Numbered from the stretch's first letter, positions 1 to 11,985 are shown. The stretch is DNA of 64,000 nt from Mercenaria mercenaria (GCF_021730395.1 NC_069376.1:16277001-16341000); one strand, 5' to 3'. Made by a program: numbers and translations. Notes: a model not told the origin generated them from the letters alone.

Positions 1-1305
1 TAGCTCGATATCCACGTGGGGCACGATAAAAACCAATATCTACATGTATAGGGTTATTCAATACCTACACAACGGTGTAAAAATGTACATGTTAGACTAA
101 GTGTAAGACATAAAATTTGCCATTTGAATACACGCAATCATTGACCACTGTAGTAAAAATGGTTGGTAGAAGCGTCGACAAGAAAGATGAAATACGGGCT
201 TACATCAAAGCTCGCTCAAAACTTGGTTGTTCTTTGAAGCAGCTGATGACTGAACTTTCTACTGCTTATGGACCTTCTTGTGTGTCTTATGACACAGTTC
301 GGCGGTTGAAAAAGAAATTTGAGTCTGGTGAAGAGTCCATCAAAAATGCACCGAAATCAGGTAGGCCAAAATCTGCATCTCGTAAAGAAATCGTTTCCAA
401 AATAAAGGAAATCATTGAAGGAGATGCAGATTTACAGTTCGTGATATTGCACGAAAGGTAAGCATATCACTATCAACGGTTCACCTTATTTTGAAGAAGC
501 ATTTGAAAGTCAGAAAGATTTCTGCTAGATGGGTGCCACATCTGTTGACTGATGAGCAAAAGAGGCAACGGGTTAAAGTGGCCAAAAAGCTGCTTCAAAT
601 GTTTCCAAAATATGACAAAAAGCAGTTTGCCAATGTCGTCACAGGTGATGAAACCTGGGTCCATTATTTTGAGCCCGTCAGAAAGGTTAGCAATAAGTTC
701 TGGGCCACTAAACACAGCAAACGCCCAATAATTGCCAAACGTTCTTTGAGTGCAAAGAAGGTTTTGTATGCAATCTTCTTCTCTGGTGAAGGAGTCGCAA
801 TAAAAGTGCCGGTGAAAAAGGGCACAAGCATCACCGGAAAGTACTACAAAGACGTAGTACTGAAGAAACTGAAAAGGTATTATCAGAAACGACGCCCTGC
901 CACTAGTTTTAAACATGTCCGTCTTCTACATGACAATGCCCCCGCTCATACCTCCGCAATAGTTTCGGCGTTTTTGAAGAAAGAAAAAGTAACTGTTTTG
1001 CCTCACCCCCGTATTCCCCAAACCTTGCCCCATGTGATTTTTTTTTGTTTCCGAAATTGAAATCATTCCTTGCTGGGCGGAAATACCAGTCCCGACAGGC
1101 ACTTGGATCTGCCATTCATTAGTACCTTATTACTGTGCCCAAATCAGCGTACCGTGACGCCTTCAAGAAGTGGATACATCGGCTGAAACTTTGCATTTCT
1201 AGCCACGGGGAGTACTTCGAGTGCATGAAATGAGCCCTTTTGGGCTAACTTGAAATTTGAAGTCTCCAGATAGAAATAAGCAATTCATTTCGAACATCCC
1301 TCGTA
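1..1305 (+). mobile_element. mariner/Tc1-superfamily DNA transposon, 5' end cut by window, inactive
   Basis: A mariner-type element. The likely transposase start is the ATG at 159 (MVGRSVDKK), opening an N-terminal helix-turn-helix DNA-binding region that reads to about 461. A second frame (491-1060) carries the catalytic-domain signatures TGDETWVHYFEP and LLHDNAPAHTS, the first and second catalytic Asp regions of mariner transposases. The frame shifts between these two blocks. A second shift near 1010-1045 breaks the region that should read LAPCDFFLFPKLK and hold the third Asp, so the copy cannot make full-length transposase. The right terminal repeat ends near 1305 (CGAACATCCCTCGTA). Alignment with the copy at 22349 puts the missing left end about 33 bases upstream of position 1. 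It probably lies in or beyond the downstream introns of integrin gene B. Confidence 0.9.
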
Positions 1306-1615
1306 TTCAGTTTCACCACTGGAAATTTAACAAATTACATCTCGAGGTATGTTTCGTCTACGCTACAGTTACTTGTTTTATTTGATTATTGCATCATTTA
1401 TCCCTTGTGTTATCGGGGCTCGAAATTAATCACTCTCCACTCACCCAGAAATGCAAGAGCGACCAGCATGGGTGGATTCAGTGAGGTAGTGGGGTGCGGA
1501 GTTTTTAATTGGATTCGGGTGCATATCACCTTCGAAATTTATTGGTAAATATAGCTCTACCTCGTGTCACAGAGTGTGACGTGTGTTTGAACATAAATAT
1601 AGATACTGTATCAAG
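1306..1615. other. no feature recognised
   Basis: AT-rich sequence between the mariner end and a dispersed repeat. I see no exon or repeat in it. Confidence 0.5.
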
Positions 1616-1850
1616 GTAAAAGGTAAAGGTAAGTTTTATTTACCGTGGCCTGGTGAAACAATTAACATATTAAGCTCTATAGAGCTTGTCAGTGACCCTA
1701 TATTAAGAACAGTGTAAACTAATTATACCTCCTCCAGCAATTTGCTGGTACCCATTTACAGCTGTGTCGACTGAGGCAATCGTGATAAAGTGCCTTGCCC
1801 ACTAAAATGATTTGCCTAAGGTTATTTATGTTTGCTCCAACCAGTTTAGT
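1616..1850 (+). repeat. dispersed SINE-like repeat fragment
   Basis: The block runs from GGTAAGTTTTATTTACCGTG through CAGCAATTTGCTGGTACCCA to TGCCTTGCCCACTAA. From memory it resembles a repeat common in bivalve genomes; I could not compare it against a database. There is no coding potential. Confidence 0.45.
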
Positions 1851-2130
1851 AATTTTAATTACTGTTGATGATAGACTCTTTGCATGGGCATGGGAGCTGT
1901 GGTGGGGCTGCCGTTCCAATGTTTTGAGGAGCAGTAAAAATTTGTATTTTTTTCAAAAGGCTTGAAAATACAATAAATACAGCGGTCTTCCATTTATCAC
2001 AAAGTGCATCAGCGGCATGTACGCAGAATCTTTTCAATCTTTTCTGCCACCTTGTTAGATAACCTTGGTAACAGGGTACAAAATATATAAACCGCAATGT
2101 CCAAAAACATGTAATTTATTCTTTTTTAGT

Positions 2131-2583
2131 TTAATGCAACATGATGCCTCCAGATTTGGCTAAAAAAAAATCCTTTCAAATTGAAGCTTTGGTCATATTA
2201 TGAACATTAGAATATAGAATTTTGTTTCTAAAATATTCTAAAAATTCTAAATCAAGAAGGATGACCTCGTCAGGAATCAAACCCTGACCCGCCGCGGCAA
2301 TAAAAGCATTTTACAGTCATCGTAGCCTGTAGCTGAAGTAGTGAATAATGATTTCAAAATACAGATATTTATTATTGAGTTTACCCAGAGTAAAAGCGTG
2401 CCAAACGTTTTTCAGTTTTCATCTTAAAAAGTAGTAAAAACAGCAAATTCTCATTTGTTTCCGTAACATAAAGTTTGTCAGTAATTAAGTTTTAAAGCCT
2501 TCTTAAGAAATATAGCATTTATTTCAAAATATCTAAAAAACAAATTGTTTTGTTGTTAGCGATCTGGAGGCATGTCGCTTTAT
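2131..2583 (-). mobile_element. MITE, TTAA-target family, diverged copy
   Basis: A reverse-orientation relative of the element at 8427-8893. The left edge reads TTAA, a diverged end, then GCCTCCAGATTTGG. The right edge reads GCGATCTGGAGGCATG, the complement of the other end. The middle contains a tRNA-like B-box stretch (complement of GGAATCAAACCC) next to an AAGGATGACC motif, matching the GCGGTCATCC segment of the 8.4 kb copy. Confidence 0.7.
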
Positions 2584-4735
2584 TCATAAAGATCGGATAT
2601 TTCAGATAAAGAAGGCAGGGCAAGAAATGGCTGTCCACATTCTGGACAAGAAAGGAGCATACATTGATGGAACATTATTTACTATGATTTAGTTCCCAGG
2701 TATATTATGTCAATTCGAACTTCTTCTTGTCGTTCGCATCTACACTGTCAGACCAGTAGCCTCGACGGAACTTGTGGTTTGCCCATGATCCTCAATGCCT
2801 CCATACAGTTTCTGGTGGATTGAGGTATCTATCTACCAAGTCGCAGCTCGCTCCTGGTCACGTCTTTTTCTCCGAAGTACATGCTCCGCAGTCTAATCTT
2901 TTGGACAAGTTCACATGGACAAGTTGGCGATGATGTCAGTCTGTATGTCAATTCGAACAAAATTGCATTCTTGATTTATAAATTCATTTCGAACCCACGC
3001 ACATTATTTCGCAACTGTTCTATTTCAAGGGCTAAAATCAGAGTGTGAAAAAGTTCTGAAAATTTGTTTTTAATGCTTGTAGTAATATTTCTTATAGACA
3101 CTAACAGAAGGGCTTGCTTGACAATAAAGTCAAAAGTGTTTGCTCTAGTTCCTATAGGCCCAGGACAATAGTTTTCAATGTTAATAACTCCTTAAATATA
3201 AAACGCTAGTCCATAGTATTATGGTTTGTACTATTTAACCACCAGTCCATATTATTCATCATTTATATTAAGATATAAAGTCCAAAATTTAAAAATAAAA
3301 CTAAAAATAGATTTTTTTGTCATGCTAACTGATTTTAGAATCATTTCTGAAATAAATTTAAATACATTTAGATATGTGGTAATAGGTCATATTTCACTAA
3401 ATTCAGGTGTTAGTAGTTATTCTGTTGGAAATGAAACCCTTTAATTCAGTTTTCAACAGTAGTATAGACTCTCACGTGTCACATAAAACCCTAGAAAAAA
3501 CACCGCAGTTTGAGTTATGAAAATATAATAATTGATCAGCGAATGAATATTAGAATCGAATGTAATTTTTATGCAGTACCGTTTTCTTACAAGAGGGGTA
3601 GGGTTGCACTGATAACTGCTAAGGGTTGTCTAAACCACACATTTGGCGCTAATATATTCCGTGTCACTCATTTTCAGTCAAAATGTATATAATATAAAGC
3701 TGTTTACCGCACACAACATAGTTCTACAATGGCGACACATCTCCGCAAGCATTAAGAACAAAAAATTATCAATTTTAGAACAGATTATACCTTTGAATAA
3801 ATTATGCGCGGAAAAAGTTCGATCGATTAAACAGTAGGCGGAAACTATGACACTTTTAAGCCATATCTATAGCCGGTAGATCTATATAGAAATCGTGTTT
3901 TTCACGACTATTTTTGTAAAAACAATTAAACTAGGATAAATTCTGTACGATTATGAATAAGATTTGTTGCAAGTCAGAAACAAGAAGGCTGGATAATCGC
4001 AAAGTTTCAAGATTATTCGGCGGTTAAATTTTGTTGTTATTTACGTTTCCAAGTAGGTGCGCGTCACGCGCAGATTGTGTTACTGTGCTGAAACTGTCAT
4101 AAGTCAAAAGATAGGATTATTCCTAATATAGTATGTACGAGAGATACGAGTGTTTCTTGAAACGCACATAAGTGCAATCTTATTCCAATCCTAACTTTAC
4201 ACTTAGGAATAAGACTTAGGATTCTTTATGAAAAGCAACCCAGATGTTTGTTATTGCCTTTTGACTGTATGTTTCTAAGCGCGCAGCTATGACTTTTGAC
4301 ACTATGACGTTATAATTGTGACGTTTGATGTGTAAGAACACAATTTCAGTTTTTTATGTTTTATAGGGTATAAAGTCGGGTTGTGGTAGAATAAATAATT
4401 CTGTTTGATACAGTTATATTACTAGATCTATTTAATGTAACTGACTGAATATTAAAACGCGAATTCTTCCAAAGATGCAATTCTAGTATTTCAACCACGA
4501 TCGAGTTATTTATGAGGTTAAAAGATTTCAAGATTTCAATCCTTAAAGCGAATGGAACATTTTTGTGATCTTATGAAAGGATATAGTTTCTATTTAACCG
4601 TGAATGCAGAAATTGAGAACGCTTTGGTTACAAGGCTCAATCAATAATATGAATTCATATTTCCTCCGAAACACAGTCAACCCTGAGATGAAAACCAACT
4701 GTGAACAAAGAAAAGACAACATGACTCTAACCACC
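2584..4735. other. no gene recognised; downstream intron or flank of integrin gene B
   Basis: About 2.1 kb of AT-rich DNA. No integrin blade-2 exon (FG-GAP, DxNxDG) was found on the minus strand. There is a small inverted repeat near 4160-4225 (AATCCTAA ... TTAGGATT). Confidence 0.4.
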
Positions 4736-4938
4736 ATACTATGAAACCATAAATTTTCGTGGGGGTCTCATTTTCGTGGAATTTTCAAGTCAGTCAATAT
4801 ACAAAATTTAACCGCAACGAAACATTAAAATTCCCTGTCATTTTATGTTTAAAGGTAAAATCAACGTATTTATATCCCCAGGAAACAGCCATTTTGTTCA
4901 GAGGCCACGAAATACATCAAATGTTATGATTTTACGGT
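4736..4938. mobile_element. small fold-back MITE (TTTTCGTGG family)
   Basis: The left part reads ATGAAACCATAAATTTTCGTG and the right part is a diverged complement around CCACGAAATACATC ... ATGATTTTACGG. The core repeats CGTGG/CCACG words. This arrangement is familiar from short non-coding elements in bivalves, a recollection rather than a search result. Confidence 0.5.
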
Positions 4939-5120
4939 TCCTGTATTTTTTCTTCTGATGTCAATTTTTCATTTGCATTTCAAGTTTTGGAGCTACCAGC
5001 TACGAAGTACGACTATTGTTTGTTACTAATTTACATGTTTCACTGTAGTTTAATGACATGTTTACCTGTGTTTGGTTTAATAATGTCAGTGTTGTTTATT
5101 GCATTCCGCATGATTTTTAC

Positions 5121-5198
5121 TTGCTGACCTTCCAGATCCACGAAACCACCAATCCAGTCAAAAATACCTGCAGCCCCCAACAACAGGTGATTTGCGTT
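5121..5198 (-). CDS. integrin alpha B, exon 5
   Basis: Follows the acceptor CTGTTTTCAG and reads 26 codons, including NANHLLLGAAGIFDWIGG, to a GTAAAA donor in phase 0. It aligns with the LLGGPGSFYWQGQL strand of vertebrate alpha chains directly after the GFSxxFTK segment of exon 4. A donor at GTCAGC (exon end 5129) is possible but would change the phase; I prefer 5121 because it keeps phase 0 like the preceding intron. Confidence 0.75.
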
Positions 5199-6657
5199 CT
5201 GAAAACAGATACATACACTGCACAGGTATATATATATGAATGGTGCTAAATGTTTACTTTTATATCATCAAAAACCAGAATTATTTGATAAACGAACAAC
5301 ATTTTACCAACAATCTACCTTACCATTATATGTTCTGCCGTGGATACTTGATACTTGAAGAAGTTGCTTCTCCCTCCCTCCCCCCAACTCCACCCCCACC
5401 CCCACCCCTTCCCCCAACACACACCCCGATAATTAAAAATGCCCTTTGTAAAGAAATAGAAATGAAATATTGCTGGAAACTATGTTCTACCTAGTTAAGA
5501 GAAAATTCGGCACAGGAACGTTATTGCAAATGCATCAAAACGAAGAGATGTCACAGTTCTTTGAAAATAGTCTATTTAAAAAGTATCGAGATGTTATGAT
5601 GCATATGAAAATTAGTCTGTTTCAAAAACAGCTCCATGTTCCATTGAAATTTGCTGTTGTGCTTTCACGCTTTTGTAGATATTTTCTCACTGAATAAGAT
5701 TAAAACCTAGATATTCAGAAAACAAACTGGTCTAGATCTTTTCTCAAGACAATAAGCAATAACTAAGACAAATATATATATACCATGTCCTTACATGATT
5801 CTTTACCATATGACATCCTCTGTCAGTCATGTCTCATGAGGCCATTCCGTTAAAAGATTCTTAAAATATTGAATGTTTTTTTTTAACTATAAGTCACTGT
5901 GACCATGACCTTGACATTTGATCACAGAGCTATGTGCGTGTCAGATCATTCTTAAATTCTGAGCAGAAACGAAGTTATTAAATGAAGGCCTGTAACATTA
6001 TACAATGCAAATCTTCTGGCGTATGAAAACAAAAGAAATGTACTGCAGTCACCCAAGTGACAATAAATACGTTCATGTGTGTGGCATATATGTAACTGTC
6101 GTACTTTTTGCCAAAATTTTAGTAACAGTTTCAATGTTTCCCTTTATATAATTTACACAAAGTAAAGACATTTTAGTTTACAACAAATGTTCGTTTACTT
6201 ATAACCCTGATGTTTGTGTCATTTGCATTAACAAAATTGATGTTTTGTGTCAATTTTCGCTTGCATTAATAGCAAAGTAAGTTTTCCATTCACCTTTATA
6301 GGCATAATGTTCAATGCCAACTTCTCCATTTGCGTTAACTGACTTGTTATGAAGTCACTAAATTTCCGATTACGTAAATTTAAAGGGATGATGCTCAAAG
6401 TCATTTTTTTTCATTTCCGTGGAAAAGACATGATGTTTAAATGTGAAATGTATTTCCATTTACGTAAAAGACATTATGCACAGTGCCAACTGTTTGTCAT
6501 CAGAATAGATATGATGTCCGATGTCAAACATTCAAAACGAGAGTACCTATCTCGTACTTTACCCACTCATACTTAAACATTATTTAAATCTGTTACCAGT
6601 ACTGGTTAGAAACGGGCCGTTACTCTGTTTTTAACGAATGCTTACATGCTATTTTAC
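5199..6657 (-). other. intron 4 of integrin gene B
   Basis: No repeat of note except a C-rich tract at 5370-5426 (CCACCCC words). Confidence 0.6.
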
Positions 6658-6882
6658 CTTAGTATAGTGAACGGATATTCCAAGCCCAGCAAATCCATAG
6701 AGCCACACCGTTTGGTCAGTTTCAGGTATGTAAATTGTCCGCAAAACATCGTTCGTCATAGCAGGTATCTTCTTCACATTTGTCATATTTAAATCCAGAG
6801 GAACTTCATAACACAAACCTTGCATGTAGACATAATCTCTTACTTCATAAAAATACGTGTTATACCATTTGTGTGCGCATGT
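6658..6882 (-). CDS. integrin alpha B, exon 4
   Basis: 75 codons in phase 0, from the acceptor GTTTCAG to the donor GTAAAAT. It starts TCAHKW, equivalent to the ACAPLYHW strand of the first propeller region, and ends GLGISVHYTK, equivalent to GGFSIDFTK. The insert between the two is longer than in gene A (75 against 56 codons). It contains one Cys (GLCYE) matching GTCYL/GECFE, probably the disulfide partner of the TCAH Cys, and one N-glycosylation site (NMT). Confidence 0.82.
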
Positions 6883-7757
6883 CTGAAACGATTGTGATTG
6901 CATTTATGCCAAGTTCATCATACTGGTTAGGCATTTACTCGAAAAAAGTGAACAACAAATAGGTTAAAGTAGACTGATACTCAGATTTTCGTAGTTACAA
7001 CTTATTAGAAGAGAATATTACTGCAATTGCAGTTTGCAACTGACCTTAATTTCTAGGACGATATTCGTTTCCATATGACGTGTCCAGGATTTAATCTTAG
7101 TTTTCCGGATAAAATGACGTTACGCCATTACTTCCGGTTTATCAAGGGTGCAGAACTAATATAAGTTTAGTTTCCTCTAAAAAAACTGAAATATTATACT
7201 GAATTGAATATGGAGAAATGCAACATTACTGTGACTGATATTGTCATCAGTAAAAATCTCGACAAAAGTTGTTACGTCCAGTACTTATAAATAGTGTTGC
7301 AGTGTTAACTGCCTTAAGGCGTGTGTTTATTCCCAGCATGTAGGGTCAGGTTTAGAAATATTAATCGCATGATACGTTAATCGTCAAAGTAACTGTCTCA
7401 TAGCAACATTAGTGTTTCCCTAATATCATCCACATGGTCGAGTTTAACGCGTATCACCTGGATTTGTTCAAACCCTGTCGGAAACTACATTTCCTGGACG
7501 GAGAAAAACCATATGCAATCTAAGATCAGCCCTTTGACCACCGATCTTATGAAATTCACAAGAAAATTTTTATGAAATATAGAACGCATTCATAATAAAG
7601 ATTATAATACTAAACTTCCAGGCAAATGTTATTCTTTACCGTTCTGAAATAAAAGCAAAATAATGGATCAGTAAATTAAATTTAGCTTAGTACTTTTCTT
7701 ACACAGTTAATTTGCATTGTTACACACGTGGTTGGTTTGTGACGTAATAATACTTAC
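6883..7757 (-). other. intron 3 of integrin gene B with a MITE end
   Basis: Positions 7078-7165 match the right end of the MITE at 14534-15037 (CCGGATAAAATGACGTTACG ... GTGCAGAACTA). The rest is unassigned. Confidence 0.6.
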
Positions 7758-7882
7758 AGCAAATACGTTAGAGGAACCTGACGTGAAAACATCAATGGAT
7801 CCTCCAAGCCAGGAATCATTTCTACCATGCTTAAAAGTAATTGTACGTCCACCAATGTTAACGGAATCAAGTCCCTTTGTTT
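7758..7882 (-). CDS. integrin alpha B, exon 3
   Basis: 125 nt, from the acceptor TTACTTTTAG to the donor GTAAGT. It enters in phase 1 and leaves in phase 0. It reads TKGLDSVNIGGRTITF, then NDSWLGGSIDV and SNVFA. NDSWLGGSI is the counterpart of the KSHQWFGASV strand in vertebrate integrin alpha chains. Gene A exon 3 (37267-37358) has NESWLGGSIYV at the same place with the same phases. Confidence 0.82.
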
Positions 7883-8142
7883 CTAAAAGTAAACTAAAAA
7901 TGTAAATTTAAAGTCATGCAATGTGATACAAAGGGTGAAGGGGTAACTCATACCTTATGGAGGTACAGACTGAAGACTCACTCATTCTATGTCATTGTTT
8001 TAAATGTATCGCAAATACGTGATTATTATACTAATGAATATCATTTATAATAGTATTTTATATATTTTAAATAAAAGCTGAAGCATTATTTTAATCAATC
8101 TCCTACACAGTGTTCTCCCTTTGAATAAGGAGTAATGTAGCG

Positions 8143-8940
8143 CTAAAGGCAGATCACTACAAAATCAAATGTAAGCCTCCGCAGGCTTACTCACAAGTAG
8201 CCCAAATATACATAGTACTGATCTTTCTCTTTTTCCTCGTGCCCGGTCTCAATAGCATCGTGTTTTCTTTTACTCTACCGCGTTTCAGTATGTATCACTC
8301 AGCATTCTATTGAAATAGGCATGTACCTATCGCATGCTTGGTTAAAATGACACCGTAAGAATTTAATGTCTCGAAAGGAGAAATTGAAAGAAGCGAAAAG
8401 GTGTAAATTCAGCGGGTTGTATTTAAAGGCATTGGCCTCCAGATCGTTCGAAAAAAAAACAACAGGAAAAAATAAGTTTTTTAGATATTTAGAAATTAAT
8501 GCTGTATTTGTTAAGAATGCTTTGAAACTTAATTACTGAGAGACTATATGTTCCAGAAACACATGAGATTTAGTTGTTTTACTACTTTTTACCACGAAAA
8601 TCGAAAAGCGTTTGTAACGCTTTATGCGAGGTAAATTGCCCCGATTAAATATATCTTACTATATCTAACGCGCTTTGAACAGGGTGTCCTCTATAGCGTT
8701 ATTTGTAACGACAGTGGAAAACTTCTTTATTGCTTCGGCGGTCCGGGTTCGATTCCCGACGCGGTCATCCTTTTTTCTTGATCTGGCATTTTTAAAATAG
8801 TTTAGAAACAAAAACTCATATTCTAATATTTATTGACCGAACTTCAATTTGAAATAATTATCATTTTTAGCCAAAATCTGGAGGTCAGTGCCTTTAACGA
8901 ACTGTAGTTTTCTTATATAAAAGTTAACACCAGCCTTTAG
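8143..8940 (+). mobile_element. TIR element (CTAAAGGC family) carrying a nested MITE
   Basis: The ends are CTAAAGGCAGATCACTAC and GTTAACACCAGCCTTTAG, imperfect inverted repeats. The same sequence without the nested insertion is at 33904-34227. Removing 8427-8897 leaves about 327 bp. It is non-coding and sits in intron 2 of integrin gene B. Confidence 0.75.
8427..8893 (+). mobile_element. MITE with TTAA target duplication, nested in the 8143-8940 element
   Basis: 467 bp flanked by TTAA (8423-8426 and 8894-8897). The terminal inverted repeats are AGGCATTGGCCTCCAGAT at the left and the complement of AGGCACTGACCTCCAGAT-type sequence at the right. The uninterrupted sequence at 34165-34200 shows a single TTAA, which fixes the borders. 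A B-box-like GGGTTCGATTCC lies at about 8745-8757, so a tRNA-like segment was captured or mimicked. TTAA targets are known for piggyBac-type elements, but the ends are not the canonical CCC, so I leave the superfamily open. Confidence 0.85.
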
Positions 8941-8945
8941 GTAAG

Positions 8946-11692
8946 ACCACATTCGTAACAGATCGCATTTGTAACAGCTGTTACAAATGCGATCGCATAT
9001 ATAACAGGTGTTACAAATGAGATCGCATATGTAACAGAAATCAAGTTTCATTTTATGTGCATAGAAAAATGATTTATCAAACGAATTTATCCCGCCATGC
9101 CAGCGATGTTGGTCCCCATTCTTATCAGATCACATTTGTAACATGTGTCAGGTGAGCTAAAAAGTGCATTTTTACATCTGAAACACATTTGTAACATGTT
9201 TTAGCTCACTTGTACGAAGTGTCAAAGTAAGCTATTTGCACCCTTTGTACGTCGTCCGTCGTCCGACCGCCCGTCCGTTCACATTTTCTTGTGAATACGA
9301 CAGAGACAACATTTATTATTTGATTTTGACAAAACTTGCAAAAAAAAACTTACATATATTTATGATATCTCGGTTACTTTCAAAAACCAGCCATATCACC
9401 TTATTCGTCTTGAAGTTGGCCCCTGATATGGCAATAATTACTGATTTTAGCCTTGTGAATGCGATAGAGACCACATTTTTTGTTTATTTTGACCAAACTT
9501 TCACACAACTTATACACATGTATATCTAAAAGATCTCGGTTCCTTTCAAAACAACCGTATTGGACCATTTGACTTGGAGTTACGGCCCCTGAATAGGCAA
9601 AAAATGCTGATTTTATCCTTGTCAACACAATGGAGACTACGTTTATTATTTGATTTTTATTAAATTTATATGGGATCTCACTTCCTTTTTAAAAGGACAT
9701 TTGTCTCGGAGTTATGGCTGAAATGGCAACATTTTGTGAACACAATAGAGACCATATTTATTATTTCATTTTGACCAGACTTGTATAGAACTTATACATC
9801 TATAACATATCGGTTCCTTGCAAAAACCAGCTAAATAGCACCATTTGTCCTGAGTTATGGCCCCTAAAATGTCAATATTTGCTGATTTTAGCATTGTAAA
9901 CATGACAGAAATCACATTTATTATTTGATTTTGACCAAACTTGCATTTAAGTTATGTATCATTAAGATCTTGCTTTTTTGTTCGAAAAGTAGCTATATCA
10001 CGCTATTTGTCTTAGAGGTATGGCCCCTAAAATGGCAAAAATCCCAGATTTAGTAACGTGATTGTATAGTGTAATATCACTCATGTAAGCGATAGTGGTC
10101 CATGAAGGCCCTCTTTTTAATTAGAGGGATATTGCCGGTCAGGTTAATATCTTGGCACTGGTTGGTAATCTGGCAATTAAACTTGGCAAGAATACCGTTA
10201 TCATGACTGGTCTATTCACAGTAGCATGGTACTACATGTACATGTCACTCATATCGGTTTTGATTTGTAATATTTCATTTTTACTAAATGCATGAATATA
10301 TGAATATATATGATTAAAAGGGAAGATGCACACCACATGCTATCCCAGTCGGCAAGGCGCTGGTTGTATCGCTTCAACAACAAATAAAATGCACAAAAAT
10401 CAAGATCAAGGCAGTCTCAAATAACATAGAGAGTCTTGTAAAAGCTTGTTTCCGTAGAACACCGGGCACATATATACATTTATGTAAACTTTGAAATAGT
10501 GACTAGCTTGACTATTCGAATACTGCTCATGGCTATTGTTCTGATCTTGATGTCGTCGGCGTCCGCGGGTTCGCTGCAAGATAGGTTTTTCGTTTCCGTT
10601 TTGTTTATCTTTGTCAGTTTGCATTGCTTTAAACATCAAATAAACTTATACTGACGACAATGGATACATCAAATGAATATGTCCCATTTAAAACCCTGAC
10701 GTGAACTTTATTGGGCAAGTTATACCAAGGACAAGAGCCTATATATAACTGCACGAACACACAAATTCCGCTATTTCACTGCGGGACTATAATAAAAGAA
10801 GGCCTATTACCTCACAGGTGGGCTCAGTGGGGTGAGGGTAATTAAAAATAAGGTGTACTTTCTTAAAGTCTCATAGACACTAGTTCGCAGCACAAGGTCG
10901 GGCCCTCCTAGACTAAAGGCTAACGGCTCCGTTCATGACAAGTTGTATATAATCTGTCCAATGCCATGGCAACTTCCCGTTTGTCATACAACTTGAAACA
11001 GCTCTGGATGACGAAAGATAGCTACAAATGTATGTCGCCACCGGGTTCGAACCAGTGACCTGAGCAGGTGGGTCTATATTTCAGCTAGTCGAGGTAACAG
11101 TAGAAGTAGCTGAAGTTGTACTCATATTATAGTAGTGGATGCAGAAATGATAATAAAAATTGTGCCACGTCACAGGAAAATTGACATTCGGACATTTTCG
11201 TGAATTTCAGGAAAGTGTATATTTAGGCTGACCTGTGCATTTATGCATCTGAATTAGGGTCAGAAAATTTCATATTCAGGTAGAATAAGCCTTCTTGGAA
11301 ATAACAGCGAACGGTGTGGGCCCTGATCAGACTGCGCGGATGCGCAGGCTGATCTGGGTCCACACTGGTCGCAAAGCCTCGAAGATTCCCGAAGGCCCAT
11401 TTTCTCATGATGCGCCTCAAATACTTTTATGACGTCATTGACGTCGGCTACGGGGACGCTAACTTGTGATGGTGCTTATGGCAGTCATTTAATGATGTTG
11501 CGATGACAACAAACCGATTGAACATTTGCAGTATAAAACTCAACATGATACATATATGTTCCTCATGTCAACCCATGTTTCTCATGTCAACCCCAATGTT
11601 TGACAAACACATTCGTAACACATTTTACCTGTTACGAATGTTATAGCATACGTACGAAATCTGTTACAAATGCGATCTGTTACGAATATGGT
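8946..11692. mobile_element. 2.7 kb segment bounded by 32-bp inverted repeats and a perfect palindrome
   Basis: Positions 8946-8977 and the complement of 11661-11692 match at 31 of 32 bases (core ATTCGTAACAGATCGCATTT). At the left, 8961-8994 is a perfect 34-bp palindrome centred on CAGCTG. Further copies of the GTTACAAATG word lie at 9000-9045, 9122-9200 and 11600-11660. The interior holds a minisatellite element (9165-10125), a fold-back fragment (about 11305-11400) and no transposase. It may be a composite non-autonomous element. Confidence 0.6.
9165..10125 (-). repeat. pearl-like minisatellite element
   Basis: About five or six diverged units of roughly 120-160 bp (TTATTATTTGATTTTGACC ... 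GGAGTTATGGCCCCTGA). The array starts next to a CGTCCGTCGTCCGACCGCC tract and a CACTTGTACGAAGTG hairpin at about 9208-9222, and ends near GGTCCATGAAGGCCCTC at 10098. The same ends occur in opposite orientation at 15270-16322. Bivalve pearl elements are known to combine such repeat cores with ACGG-type microsatellites; assignment to them is inference. Confidence 0.65.
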
Positions 11693-11826
11693 ACTACAAG
11701 CTTATAAGAGATAATCGCAGCGAGGACTAAAACCCGAAACCCAAGATCTGGGATCGTATATTTTATTTAGAGTGAAGCTGCGTGAGGTATGATTAAAAGC
11801 TGATAATTAGAATATAAAATGTTTAC
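10126..11826. repeat. intron 2 sequence of gene B with dispersed repeat fragments
   Basis: Positions 10800-11100 contain repeat-like blocks (TGGCAACTTCCCGTTTGTCA and a B-box-like complement near 11041-11056). Positions 11305-11400 are a fragment of the fold-back family found whole at 43167 (CTGCGCGGATGCGCAGGCTG). No coding exon was seen. Confidence 0.45.
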
Positions 11827-11951
11827 CATCAATGTTCAACTTGGTACACGTTGAATTCCCTTGTGAAGGGAGCGTGCAGGCAAACACAGCACCAGGTCTC
11901 GGTACATTTGGAAAGGCTGGATCATTACTTCGAGGAGCACCCACTAAGATC
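11827..11951 (-). CDS. integrin alpha B, exon 2
   Basis: 125 nt, from the acceptor TTGTCACTACAG to the donor GTAAAC, entered in phase 2 and left in phase 1. It reads ILVGAPRSNDPAFP, then VPRPGAVFACT, then CTKLNID. This is the LVGAPKAN ... GGxVFxCxW ... C strand set of the first integrin alpha propeller blade, with both Cys present. Gene A exon 2 (38126-38247) is nearly the same over VGAPRSNDPA and VPRPG. Confidence 0.87.
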
Positions 11952-11985
11952 CTGTAGTGACAAAATTGATTCAATCTCACAAACT

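Noticed and set aside
491-1115. Minus-strand open frames across the mariner element
   Set aside because: Shadows of the transposase on the plus strand.
2740-2935. Minus-strand segment resembling a retrotransposon reverse transcriptase end
   Set aside because: Short, with no continuous frame and no motif I could name with confidence.
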